DNA from: CATQHP01 sp965205595
Lineage (GTDB): Bacteria; Acidobacteriota; Terriglobia; Bryobacterales; UBA6623
NCBI GenBank assembly: GCA_965205595.1
Contig: CBDBHI010000020.1
Span: 1-64,000 of the forward strand
DNA: 64,000 bases
Direction: 5' to 3'
Made by a program: the position numbers and the translations under genes. Of the stretch, positions 33,523 through 41,452 are shown piece by piece. Below the pieces are notes generated by a model. It was not told the DNA's origin. It made no database searches and saw nothing but the letters and a program-made list of their open reading frames with translations. Position 1 is the stretch's first letter; every line of letters starts with the position of its first letter.

Positions 33523-34635
33523 CTAACTTGCGAAAGTAAGGCCTTTAACTGTAAAATGTCGGTATGGCAAGACCGGCAACGGTGATTCGACTGAACGCCG
33601 AGGAAGAAGAGACGCTGCGACTCTGGGTGCGCGGCCACAAGTCCGAACGGCGCATGGTGGAGCGCGCTCGCATTGTGCTGCCGGCGGCCGCCGCTACCTC
33701 GACCGCCGAGATCGCCCGGCAACTGGGATCCCCGGCGGCGCGCGTGTCGAAATGGCGCACCCGCTTCGCCCAGCAACGTCTGGCGGGATTATGCGATCAA
33801 GCGCGTTCCGGCAGGCCCGCGCGGTACGACCAAGCGACGCGCAAACGCATCCTCTGCCAACTCGACGAAGCTCCGCCCGAAGGGCACGCCACTTGGACAG
33901 GCGAACTGCTCGCGGAAGCTCTCGGCGACGTCAGCAAGCATCAAGTCTGGCGCGTACTGCGGCAGCTCGGCGTGTCCTTGCGGCGGCGGCGCAGTTGGTG
34001 TTTGTCAACCGACCCGGAGTTCGCTCGCAAGGCCGCCGACATTGTCGGACTCTACCTCAGCCCGCCGGAAAACGCCGTGGTGCTCGCGGTCGACGAGAAG
34101 CCGAGCATCCAGGCCTTGGAGCGAGCGCAGGGCTGGCTACGCTTGCCCAACGGCAAGGCCTTGACGGGCTTCTCGCACGGCTACAGGCGGCACGGCACGA
34201 CGCCGCTTTTCGCCGCGCTGGAAGTGGCTACCGGATTCATCATCGCCGGACACTATTGGCGCCGACGGCGTCGCGAGTTTCTCGACTTCATGAACCACAT
34301 CGCGGCCATCCACGAAGGCCGCGAGATCCACATCATCTTGGATAACTTGAACACTCACAAGCCCAAAAATGACCGCTGGCTGCAACGTCATGCGAACATC
34401 CATTTTCACTACACGCCGACCTACAGTTCGTGGATGAATCAGGTTGAGGTGTGGTTTTCGATTCTGAGCCGCCGCGCCTTGCGGGGGGCGAGTTTCACTT
34501 CCCCCCGGCAGGTGCGCGAGGCCATCGACAGCTTCGTCCGCGTCTACAACTCCAAGGCTACTCCGTTCGAATGGACCAAGACCGTCGTCGCCCCTCGTCC
34601 CCTCGCCAGTAAATATTCTAACTTACGCAACTAAG
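33523..34635. mobile_element. IS630-family insertion sequence
   Basis: A 1.1-kb element flanked by the TA duplication (33521-33522 and 34636-34637). Imperfect inverted ends CTAACTTGCGAAAGTAAG and CTTAGTTGCGTAAGTTAG (inward readings) match at about 14 of 18 positions. Rejoined, the empty site is CTAG-TA-CTAG. One complete transposase gene nearly fills it. Confidence 0.88.
33564..34634 (+). CDS. IS630-family transposase
   Basis: 356 residues with N-terminal helix-turn-helix (STAEIARQLGSPAARVSKWR; a Lys/Arg-rich second HTH in WTGELLAEAL). The DDE catalytic domain follows: VVLAVDEKPSIQAL (first D), IHIILDNLNTHKP (second D), YSSWMNQVEVWFSILSRRAL (E). The gene is intact and its stop lies within the right inverted end. 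It cuts and pastes at TA. Confidence 0.93.
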   Translation: MARPATVIRLNAEEEETLRLWVRGHKSERRMVERARIVLPAAAATSTAEIARQLGSPAARVSKWRTRFAQQRLAGLCDQARSGRPARYDQATRKRILCQLDEAPPEGHATWTGELLAEALGDVSKHQVWRVLRQLGVSLRRRRSWCLSTDPEFARKAADIVGLYLSPPENAVVLAVDEKPSIQALERAQGWLRLPNGKALTGFSHGYRRHGTTPLFAALEVATGFIIAGHYWRRRRREFLDFMNHIAAIHEGREIHIILDNLNTHKPKNDRWLQRHANIHFHYTPTYSSWMNQVEVWFSILSRRALRGASFTSPRQVREAIDSFVRVYNSKATPFEWTKTVVAPRPLASKYSNLRN

Positions 34636-34640
34636 TACTA

Positions 34641-35250
34641 GGATAGCCGGGCGTGGTGGTTTTTGGGCTTTTGATTGGTGGTGGTTCGTGGGTTCCTTCG
34701 CTGGGATGGGACAGTCCACACGTGGTTTCGATTTCGCGGTTTAGATTACGTTGTCTCATGGGACAGTCCCGCCCCGTGATGCAGTCCCGCCACGGTTATG
34801 CTGTTAGTTAGACGGGACAGCCTAGGTGAGACTGACCCGCCCTTTGGTTTGCCTGCTCATATTCAAACTCTACAAACCGATAAAATGGGAGCTCCCAAGT
34901 TGCTAAACCTCCGTGTACCAGCGACGTTGTGCGGGCAAGCTTTTTGACATCAACGCCGGGTTGTTAGGTTGTTCTTTTCCCCGAGGACAGCCAGGACCGA
35001 AACCTCGTCTGTTTGATGTTGCTTTCACAACACCGGATGGATGGTCTCATCTTTCGCTTAAGCCAGGCAAACTCCATAGGCATCCGTGCTTGTACTTTGC
35101 ACGCCCTTAGGAACCTGTTTCAACACTACACCCGCGTGTCAAGTATTTAGGGGGTCTGGCGGGCGTAGAATCTGGCTAAGTTGTTGATTTATTGAGTTTG
35201 AAAAATATTTCAAAACCCCGGTACGGGGTGTTTTTGGTGGTCGCAGCCGT
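34641..35250. other. Intergenic region with GGGACAGTCCC motifs
   Basis: About 600 bases without a recognisable gene. The odd palindrome GGGACAGTCCC occurs at 34760-34770, with near copies TGGGACAGTCCA around 34707 and GGGACAGCC around 34815, and GCAGTCCCG between. A 65-codon frame at 34913-35110 has no recognisable features. Confidence 0.5.
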
Positions 35251-35401
35251 AGGGGGTGTGAAGAATCCTCCGCAAACTCGAGAAACGGGCGTAACAAGCT
35301 ACGCCCCTACGAGCAACTTGCTTGTTATCAGTGTCGTAGGGGTGCGAGATGTCGCACCCTCCGACGGTCGCAATGCTGGTGGAGGTTTTTTCGCAGCCCC
35401 T
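35251..35401. repeat. MITE-A copy 2 (151 bp)
   Basis: Same length and internal layout as copy 1 (4548-4698): ends AGGGGGTGTGAAGAATCCTC and GAGGTTTTTTCGCAGCCCCT, with internal GGGCGTAACAAGCTACGCCC and GGTGCGAGATGTCGCACC. The left end is more diverged, so this is an older or separate insertion. Confidence 0.85.
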
Positions 35402-35420
35402 TATGGCTGCGGCACTGATT

Positions 35421-35450
35421 CTAGCTCGCATTTCTCACCACCTGACGGCG
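35421..35450. repeat. Solitary MITE-B/REP end
   Basis: CTAGCTCGCATTTCTCACCA followed by CCTGACGGCG, the left end of the MITE-B family without the rest, 55 bases before the start of the next gene. Confidence 0.7.
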
Positions 35451-35504
35451 GGCGCGGCGCCTAACTCGGAATCCGCTGGGGTACACTTACGTTGGATATT
35501 TCCT

Positions 35505-36575
35505 ATGACACGACGTGCTTTTCTGACAGCGGCCGCGGCATCCGCCGCGTTTGCGGCAGACTCCCGAGGGCCCATGCCGCTCGGCTTCAATACTTACTGC
35601 CTGCGCTCGATGGGCTGGGATGACGCAACCGCTTTGCAGTACGCCGCCGATCACAAGCTCGACGCGATCTTTCTGCAAGATACGAAGGACCCGCGGGCGA
35701 TGGACCCAACTCATTGGCCCGAAGTAAAAGCTCGGGCCGCCGAACTGGGTTTGCGTCTGGAAACAGGCGGCGGAGCGGTGTTGCCGGCAACGGCAGACGA
35801 GTTTTCATCGAAAGTCGTGACGCTGCGCACCAACATTACCCGGGCCAAGGCACTCGGCTCTCCGCTAGTTCGCTGTCTGATCGCTTCCAATCGAGCATCG
35901 CTGCCCCCAGGACCCATTGAACAGCACATCGAAACGATGGTGCGCTTATTCAAGACTGTGCGCTCTCAGGTGCTCGATGACGGGGTGAAACTGGCGGTTG
36001 AAGTTCACAAGGATTTGCAAGCTTGGGAATTCAAGATGTTCCTCGATGAGGTTAGCCGGGACTATGTGGGCATCTACCTCGACACAGGCAACCCCGTGTT
36101 CGTCTTGGAACACCCGATGACGACGGTCGAGACTCTAGCCCCCTACGCGATCACGCTGCATTTGCGCGATTCCGTCGTCTATAAACACGCGCGAGGAGTT
36201 GCCGTTCATTGGGTTCCACTGGGTGAGGGTGTTGTCGATTTTCATGAAGTGATTGCCCGTGCCCGCGAGCTTTGCCCCGATGTTTACGTCTATGCGAAAC
36301 CGATTACAGGGCGTCCGGCTGAGGTGATTCCTTACTTGGAGCGGGACTACTGGAAGTCGTATCCGAAGGCTCGCGCGGCCGACTTTGCCCGCTTTCTGAC
36401 ATTAGTTGAGAAGGGCGTTCCGTACGACAAGCCCATCGTAAACGAGGATTTGTACCGGCGCGAGGTACCCGACTATCTGCTACCAGCGATCCAACATCAA
36501 CAGCAAGACCACATGGAACGCAGCCTCAAATACGCCAAGGAAGTTTTGGATCTCGGAGTGCGCTGGAGGACTTAG
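35505..36575 (+). CDS. Tat-exported sugar phosphate isomerase/epimerase-like TIM barrel
   Basis: About 356 residues from ATG 35505, where a short Tat-type leader begins (MTRRAFLTAAAASAAFA). A xylose-isomerase-like TIM barrel follows: PLGFNTYCLRSMGWDDATAL, KLDAIFLQDTKD, GLRLETGGGAV, KLAVEVHKDLQAWEF (metal-ligand glutamate), VGIYLDTGNPVFVLEHP and ITLHLRDSVV. These proteins isomerise or epimerise sugars and sugar-like lactones; the substrate is not determinable. The frame is open upstream through MITE-A/REP sequence, but the Tat start is preferred. Confidence 0.85.
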   Translation: MTRRAFLTAAAASAAFAADSRGPMPLGFNTYCLRSMGWDDATALQYAADHKLDAIFLQDTKDPRAMDPTHWPEVKARAAELGLRLETGGGAVLPATADEFSSKVVTLRTNITRAKALGSPLVRCLIASNRASLPPGPIEQHIETMVRLFKTVRSQVLDDGVKLAVEVHKDLQAWEFKMFLDEVSRDYVGIYLDTGNPVFVLEHPMTTVETLAPYAITLHLRDSVVYKHARGVAVHWVPLGEGVVDFHEVIARARELCPDVYVYAKPITGRPAEVIPYLERDYWKSYPKARAADFARFLTLVEKGVPYDKPIVNEDLYRREVPDYLLPAIQHQQQDHMERSLKYAKEVLDLGVRWRT

Positions 36576-36636
36576 CAGGCGCAATTGAGTTACAGGCGTT
36601 TACACAGAGCGGCGATTTGCCGCCCTGAATTGATCG

Positions 36637-37806
36637 CTAGAATGAGTCGCGAATCCCAGGCAGATACTTGAGAGCGTTCTCGTAGTAGATCTTGCGGAGC
36701 ACCTCTTCAGGCAGGAACGCCCCGTGTATCGCCCAGCGTCCTTGTAGTGGTGCTCCGAGCGGCGAAAGCATTTGCGCTGGGTGGTCGAAGTACTCATCGT
36801 CGGTTTCGAAATAGCGCCAATGCGGTGTCCAAAATCGCTCAACCTCGCGGCTGGGGTTGCCATCGGAACCGAACAATACGCGGTCTTGGTATTTGATTAG
36901 GAACTCGCGGCCCGAAAAGGGCTGGCGGCCTAGATCTTGTACGCGGGCCGAGATTTCGACGTCGGTATTTGGGTACTTGTCTAACATCTCGCCAACACGC
37001 TGCAGGTCAAATGAAAGCATCGCGATGTGTGCGTTGACGAAGCGGGTGTTGGGGTGTTTCGCGAACATTTTTTCGCGATGCTCGAAGATCTCTTCGATGC
37101 TGGGCCGGCCGCTGCCGTAATAATTCCCTACGGTATCACTGCGCCACTGTCCGGCCTCCCAGCGTTCGTTGGCCGGCCCGATCTGCTGGAAGCGGGCTAC
37201 CGAATCGCTGACGTGGATCATCACCGGCTTACTGTGGCGCGCGCACATCTCCCAGACCGCGTCCAGGCGAGGGTCATCGCTCTGAACGTAAGTGCCGTCA
37301 GAGTTCTGCACTTCGAGACCGAGTCTCTTGCTGATTTTTAGTCCCGACGCGCCGGCTTGGAATGTACGCTCTAACTCGGCCGCGGCCTTCTCAGACCAGC
37401 CCGGCTCGTTGATACCTTCCCAATCGATGCGGGCGAAATGAATGATGCGATCTTTGTACGGGCCGCCCACGTCCATGTTGGTGTCGAACGATTCGCCGAA
37501 GCCGCCATCCATGTTGCAAATGACTTTTACACCGGCCTGGTCCATTTTGGCGATCAGCGCCTCGTAGTCAGCAGAACTCTTTAAGCTGCGCGCATGGAAG
37601 TGAAAGTCGACTACCGGATAGTTGGTTTTCTCGATTGCCGTTCGCTTAACGACAAGTACCGAATCGGGCATGGGGCCCTGCTCCGGCGCCGGCTTAAAAT
37701 TCGGGTGGTTGGGAGACTGTGGCGTCTCGACGGCCTGCTCCGGCGGCGCACTGCCGCAACCGAAAGCAAATATTGCCGCAATCAAAAATACCGATCGTCG
37801 CTTCAT
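36637..37806 (-). CDS. Amidohydrolase-2 family lipoprotein
   Basis: 389 residues. The N-terminus SVFLIAAIFAFGCGSAP has a lipobox (AFGC), so the enzyme is probably membrane-anchored in the periplasm. The metal-dependent hydrolase motifs are YPVVDFHFHARS (HxH), HSKPVMIHVSD, NTRFVNAHIAML and RVLFGSDGNPSREVERFW (final aspartate). The layout follows the amidohydrolase_2 group (aminocarboxymuconate decarboxylase-like). It could decarboxylate or hydrolyse an aromatic or lactone substrate. It is convergent with the TIM-barrel gene. Confidence 0.85.
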   Translation of the reverse strand: MKRRSVFLIAAIFAFGCGSAPPEQAVETPQSPNHPNFKPAPEQGPMPDSVLVVKRTAIEKTNYPVVDFHFHARSLKSSADYEALIAKMDQAGVKVICNMDGGFGESFDTNMDVGGPYKDRIIHFARIDWEGINEPGWSEKAAAELERTFQAGASGLKISKRLGLEVQNSDGTYVQSDDPRLDAVWEMCARHSKPVMIHVSDSVARFQQIGPANERWEAGQWRSDTVGNYYGSGRPSIEEIFEHREKMFAKHPNTRFVNAHIAMLSFDLQRVGEMLDKYPNTDVEISARVQDLGRQPFSGREFLIKYQDRVLFGSDGNPSREVERFWTPHWRYFETDDEYFDHPAQMLSPLGAPLQGRWAIHGAFLPEEVLRKIYYENALKYLPGIRDSF

Positions 37807-37913
37807 CGTAGGGTCCTTCTCAGCCTGCAGGTATCTCGCAAGCCTATTATGCGCTGCCGGCGGATTAAATATCTAAGAAGTCACGGAGGTTTGGCAATTC
37901 GGCGGCAGGCTGC

Positions 37914-37937
37914 CTCACCACGTGGTGAGAAATGCGG
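37914..37937. repeat. REP palindrome (MITE-B ends joined)
   Basis: CTCACCACGTGGTGAGAAATGCGG: the two MITE-B ends are fused head to head as a 16-bp perfect palindrome with one tail. It lies in the divergent intergenic region before the LamG lipoprotein. Confidence 0.7.
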
Positions 37938-38021
37938 ACAAGAGAGATGAGCTACGATCACTGGGGAATGTACGCTCGTGCGGCTCGTCACGCGGATGAC
38001 GAGAACGGTTGGATTTGAGTT

Positions 38022-38729
38022 ATGAGACAGCGAAAATTATCCAGAACAGCGGCCTCGTTTTTGGCGGGAGTTTTCTCGCTTTCACTGGGCTGCGGTGACA
38101 GTGCGCCCAATGGCGCGGCGCAGCAGCAAGCGTGGGTTTTCGATCGGCTGGACGAGATTGGCGGCCACCAGATTACGGTCACGGGCGATCCGCTAGTGAT
38201 CGATTCCGCGGTCGGAAAAGCGGTCGAGTTTGACGGTATCGATGACGCTCTTTTCTTCGACGTACATCCGCTTGCCGGCGCGGAGACTTTTACTTGGGAG
38301 GCCGTCTTTCGTCCCGATGGCGGCGAAGAAGAGCAGCGTTGGTTTCACCTCAACGAGCACCCGGCGAGCGGGGCGGATACCGAAAATCGCATGCTGTTTG
38401 AGATTCGGGTTGTCGACGGCCAGTGGTGTCTCGACGCCTATATTCAGACGGGCGCCGCCAGCAAGGCCTTGCTGGATCGAAGCCGGCTGCGGCCGCTGGG
38501 TGAATGGCACCACGTAGCCGCGGTCTACGACGGGCATGAATTCCGCAGCTACATAAACGGCGAGCTGGACGGCAGCGCTCAGATCGAATTGGGTGCGCAA
38601 GGGATGGGGCGTACGTCGGTCGGTGTGCGGATCAACGAGCTTTTTTACTTCAAAGGGGCCGTGAGTAGGGCGCGCTTCACTGCTAGAGCGCTCGATCCGG
38701 CTGAGTTTTTGAAGTTGCCGAAACCTTAG
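38022..38729 (+). CDS. LamG/concanavalin-like lipoprotein
   Basis: 235 residues. The lipobox LSLGC after a hydrophobic signal predicts a lipoprotein. The rest is one LamG-type jelly roll: VGKAVEFDGIDDALFF, TFTWEAVFRPDGGEEEQRWF, GEWHHVAAVYDGHEFRSYIN, GELDGSAQIELG, VGVRINELFYFKGAVSRARF. LamG domains bind or decorate carbohydrate. The TAG stop is the first three bases of a REP end that continues into the tRNA-Lys gene. Confidence 0.82.
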   Translation: MRQRKLSRTAASFLAGVFSLSLGCGDSAPNGAAQQQAWVFDRLDEIGGHQITVTGDPLVIDSAVGKAVEFDGIDDALFFDVHPLAGAETFTWEAVFRPDGGEEEQRWFHLNEHPASGADTENRMLFEIRVVDGQWCLDAYIQTGAASKALLDRSRLRPLGEWHHVAAVYDGHEFRSYINGELDGSAQIELGAQGMGRTSVGVRINELFYFKGAVSRARFTARALDPAEFLKLPKP

Positions 38730-38754
38730 CCCGCATTTCTCACCAAGTGGTGAG
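38727..38754. repeat. REP end overlapping the LamG stop codon and the 3' end of tRNA-Lys
   Basis: TAGCCCGCATTTCTCACCAA followed by GTGGTGAG. The left MITE-B end supplies the TAG stop of the LamG gene. Its right arm GTGGTGAG is at the same time the complement of the tRNA 3' end CTCACCA. Confidence 0.65.
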
Positions 38755-38823
38755 GCGGCCGGGACTCGAACCCGGGACCCACGGCTTAAAAGGCCGTTGC
38801 TCTACCAACTGAGCTACCGCCCC
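38748..38823 (-). tRNA. tRNA-Lys (anticodon TTT)
   Basis: The minus strand reads GGGGCGGTAGCTCAGTTGGT through the anticodon loop CTTTTAA (anticodon TTT) in an ACGGC/GCCGT stem, then the T arm GGTTCGAGTCCC, and ends CCGCCTCACCA. The acceptor stem pairs fully with one G-U, and CCA is encoded. 76 nt. Confidence 0.96.
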
Positions 38824-38889
38824 AGTTTTGGGGTATTTTCGTGAGATTCCCCGGCTCGGGCGCCGCCGGATAGTTTCAGATTAGCAACA

Positions 38890-39987
38890 CTACGCCGTGT
38901 CGCGAAGCGTCTGTAGAATCGCCTTGATGTAGCCGAAGCCGTAGGCGAAGGCTTGGCGGCCATTCGGATCGTCTGGGTGCCGGGGCATGTGGTCGGGCAT
39001 CAGCATGTAGGGGTAGTCGACTTCCCATAGGGTCTTCGCGACTTCGACCATATTCATGTCCCCTTCGTCAGGGAAGACCTCTTCGAAATGATCTCGCTTT
39101 CCGACAATGTTGCGGAAGTGGATGTTGAAGATCTTTTTCTCGTTTCCGATGCGGCGGATGACGTCGTGGATTTCAGTGGCCGGGTCCTCGAGCATTTCCG
39201 ACGTTGTCCCCAGGCATAGGTTGAAGCCATGGTACGGGCTTTTCTCGATTTCCATGAACTTGTAGAGCCCTTCGGGTGTGCCGAGCACCCGCACTACACC
39301 TTGGTAGCCTTCGGGGGGCATGCCTGGGTCATGCGGATGGCAGGCTACTCGAATTTTGAACTCGTTGGCGACCGGTATGACTTTTTCTAAGAAGTAAGTG
39401 ATGCGCTCCCAGGCGGTGTCTTCATCGATGCGGTCGGCGCGGGTCATGGCGGGGTCGGGCCGTGCCTCGTCGAGGTGCCAGCTTGAGTAGGTCGTGCCAC
39501 CGCGGCCGGGGGTGCGCTCAGTGCGAACGACTCCCAAGATACTCATGTTGTATTTGAGTGCCGGAACGCCGGCTTTAGCGCAGGCCTCGATCATCTTATG
39601 GATGTCGTCGATGTCTTTGTCGCGCTCGGGGGATTGACCCAGCATGATCGCACCGCGCTTTTCGCGGTCGATGTGAGATGAGGCCAGGAACGGCAGCGCG
39701 ACCATGTCGAGCGCGACGCCGTGGTTCTCGCATAACTCGCGCGTCTGCTCAACGTCTTCAGGGAGCCAGTGGCCACGCTCACCCGGGTTGGGAGGATAGC
39801 CGCAGCAGTTGTTGACCCCGTGGCGCTTCATAAATTCCAGAAGCTCTTGATTGGTCGGACTGCGCTGCGTGCCGACGTGCATTTTCATCGGCGGCCGCTG
39901 GGCCTTTGTTTCGGACGGGGGCGGCGCGCTGCACGCGGTTGCGGCGGCGGCGACGCCGGTGGCGGTTATAAAATCGCGGCGTTTCAT
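38890..39987 (-). CDS. Mannonate dehydratase-like protein (UxuA family) with Tat-type leader
   Basis: 365 residues. MKRRDFITATGVAAAATACS is a Tat leader with a possible lipobox, unusual for UxuA, which is normally cytosolic; exported paralogues are common in Acidobacteria and planctomycetes. The barrel carries CCGYPPNPGERGHW, VPALKYNMSILGVVRTERTP, GRGGTTYSSW, IRVACHPHDPGMPP, HGFNLCLGTTSEM, NIHFRNIVGKRDHFEEVFPD and MLMPDHMPRHPDDP. These match UxuA metal and substrate positions, for dehydration of D-mannonate or a related aldonate. Its role at the cell surface is uncertain. Confidence 0.85.
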   Translation of the reverse strand: MKRRDFITATGVAAAATACSAPPPSETKAQRPPMKMHVGTQRSPTNQELLEFMKRHGVNNCCGYPPNPGERGHWLPEDVEQTRELCENHGVALDMVALPFLASSHIDREKRGAIMLGQSPERDKDIDDIHKMIEACAKAGVPALKYNMSILGVVRTERTPGRGGTTYSSWHLDEARPDPAMTRADRIDEDTAWERITYFLEKVIPVANEFKIRVACHPHDPGMPPEGYQGVVRVLGTPEGLYKFMEIEKSPYHGFNLCLGTTSEMLEDPATEIHDVIRRIGNEKKIFNIHFRNIVGKRDHFEEVFPDEGDMNMVEVAKTLWEVDYPYMLMPDHMPRHPDDPNGRQAFAYGFGYIKAILQTLRDTA

Positions 39988-40046
39988 ATTGAGTACCTCG
40001 TCTTGGGGTCAGAGAGAAGATAACACACGGCGCCTACAATGTTGAG

Positions 40047-40784
40047 GTGCATTCATTGACACGACGCTCATTTCTGGCCGGCGCCGCCGCAGCGCCATTG
40101 CTCGCCACCGACGACTTGCGGCAGCGCACTGGAAAGCTACTCTACGAGACATCGATGGCCGATCAGGACGCCGTCAAGGGTTGGACGATGGAAGGTCCAG
40201 GGCGCTTGAAGTTTGACAACGAGTGGATGACCATGTGGTCGCCGGGCGAGGAGATGCACCATGTCTACTGGTGCCCACAAAGCTTTCCCGATAACTTCGT
40301 AGCGAGCTGGGAGATGCAGAACCTGCACCCGGAAGCTGGACTCTGTATCGTGTTCTTTTGCGCGACGGGGGTGGATGGAGAGGATGTGATGGATCAGTCA
40401 CTTCCGTCGCGCGACGGCACGTTTAGCCAGTACAACAAAGACAAGCTCAATTGCTATCACATCTCTTACTACGCAAATACGGAGTCGGTGCCCGCGCGGC
40501 CGGTTTCTCGTTTACGGAAGAACCCGGGCGCGAACATCGTACATGAGGGGCCGCCGGGTATCGCGGCACAATCGACGGATGTGCACAAGGTAGAGCTTGG
40601 CAAGATGCACAACCACATCCGTCTAACCGTTGACGGCCGCAAGATTATCGATTGGCATGACGACGGCAAGGTGTTGGGCGAGGCTTACGGCGCGGGGAGA
40701 ATTGCGCTACGCCAGATGCGATGGTCGCAGTTCCGCTACCGAAATTTCCGGGTTTGGGAACTACTCAATGAGCAGGCACAATAA
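40047..40784 (+). CDS. DUF1961 family exported protein
   Basis: 245 residues with Tat leader LTRRSFLAGAAAAPLLA. Start GTG 40047 or TTG 40056 (MTRRSFL). The core is a concanavalin-like beta sandwich: KLLYETSMADQDAVKGWTME, VYWCPQSFPDNFVASWEMQN, LCIVFFCATG, YHISYYANTE, PGANIVHEGPPGIAAQ, HNHIRLTVDGRKIIDW and AGRIALRQMRWSQFRYRNFR. DUF1961 proteins occur near polysaccharide lyases and uronate catabolism, consistent with the mannonate-dehydratase-like neighbour on the opposite strand. No enzymatic activity is proven. Confidence 0.8.
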   Translation: MHSLTRRSFLAGAAAAPLLATDDLRQRTGKLLYETSMADQDAVKGWTMEGPGRLKFDNEWMTMWSPGEEMHHVYWCPQSFPDNFVASWEMQNLHPEAGLCIVFFCATGVDGEDVMDQSLPSRDGTFSQYNKDKLNCYHISYYANTESVPARPVSRLRKNPGANIVHEGPPGIAAQSTDVHKVELGKMHNHIRLTVDGRKIIDWHDDGKVLGEAYGAGRIALRQMRWSQFRYRNFRVWELLNEQAQ

Positions 40785-40792
40785 GAGTCAGG

Positions 40793-41356
40793 ATGTTGCT
40801 GGTTATCGACAACTACGACTCGTTCACCTTCAACCTGGTGCAGTACCTGGGTGAGCTGGGCGAGGATATCGTTGTCAAGCGCAACGATCAAGTGACGGTT
40901 GAGGAGATTCGCGCGATGAAGCCGCAGCGGATCGTCGTTTCACCGGGACCGTGTACTCCGCGCGAGGCGGGGATTTCCGTATCTGTCGTCAAAGAGTTGG
41001 CCGGCACTGTGCCGATTTTTGGAGTCTGTCTCGGCCACCAGTCAATCGGCGAGGCCTTTGGAGGAAACGTCGTTCGCGCGCCCTATATGATGCATGGCAA
41101 AACGAGCCTCATCCACCACGACGGCAAGACGGTTTTCGAGGGGCTCGAGCAGGACTTTATCGCGACGCGCTATCACTCGTTGATTGTTGAAAAAGAATCG
41201 TTGCCCGATACGCTCGAGATTTCGGCCGAGACCGATGACGGATTGATCATGGGCCTGCGGCATAAGGAACTGCCCGTCGAGGGCGTCCAGTTTCATCCGG
41301 AGTCGATATTGACCGAAACCGGAAAATTGCTGTTGGGAAACTTTCTTAAGAATTGA
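40793..41356 (+). CDS. pabA: Aminodeoxychorismate/anthranilate synthase glutamine amidotransferase
   Basis: 187 residues, full length for class I glutamine amidotransferases of folate/tryptophan synthesis. It supplies ammonia to PabB or TrpE. MLLVIDNYDSFTFNLVQYLG, SPGPCTPREAGIS (oxyanion loop), the nucleophile in GVCLGHQSIGEAFGG and the His-Glu pair in VEGVQFHPESILTETG are all intact. No pabB or trpE lies in the window, so pabA versus trpG cannot be decided and the enzyme may serve both pathways. It starts eight bases after the DUF1961 gene. Confidence 0.95.
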   Translation: MLLVIDNYDSFTFNLVQYLGELGEDIVVKRNDQVTVEEIRAMKPQRIVVSPGPCTPREAGISVSVVKELAGTVPIFGVCLGHQSIGEAFGGNVVRAPYMMHGKTSLIHHDGKTVFEGLEQDFIATRYHSLIVEKESLPDTLEISAETDDGLIMGLRHKELPVEGVQFHPESILTETGKLLLGNFLKN

Positions 41357-41452
41357 GTTGCCGAGATCGTTCGGCCGCGGCGACGGGTCGCATTGCCGGC
41401 TTGGTTGGGACTCTCGATCGATCTTGCTATGTTTGATGGCGAGTCGTTCGCG

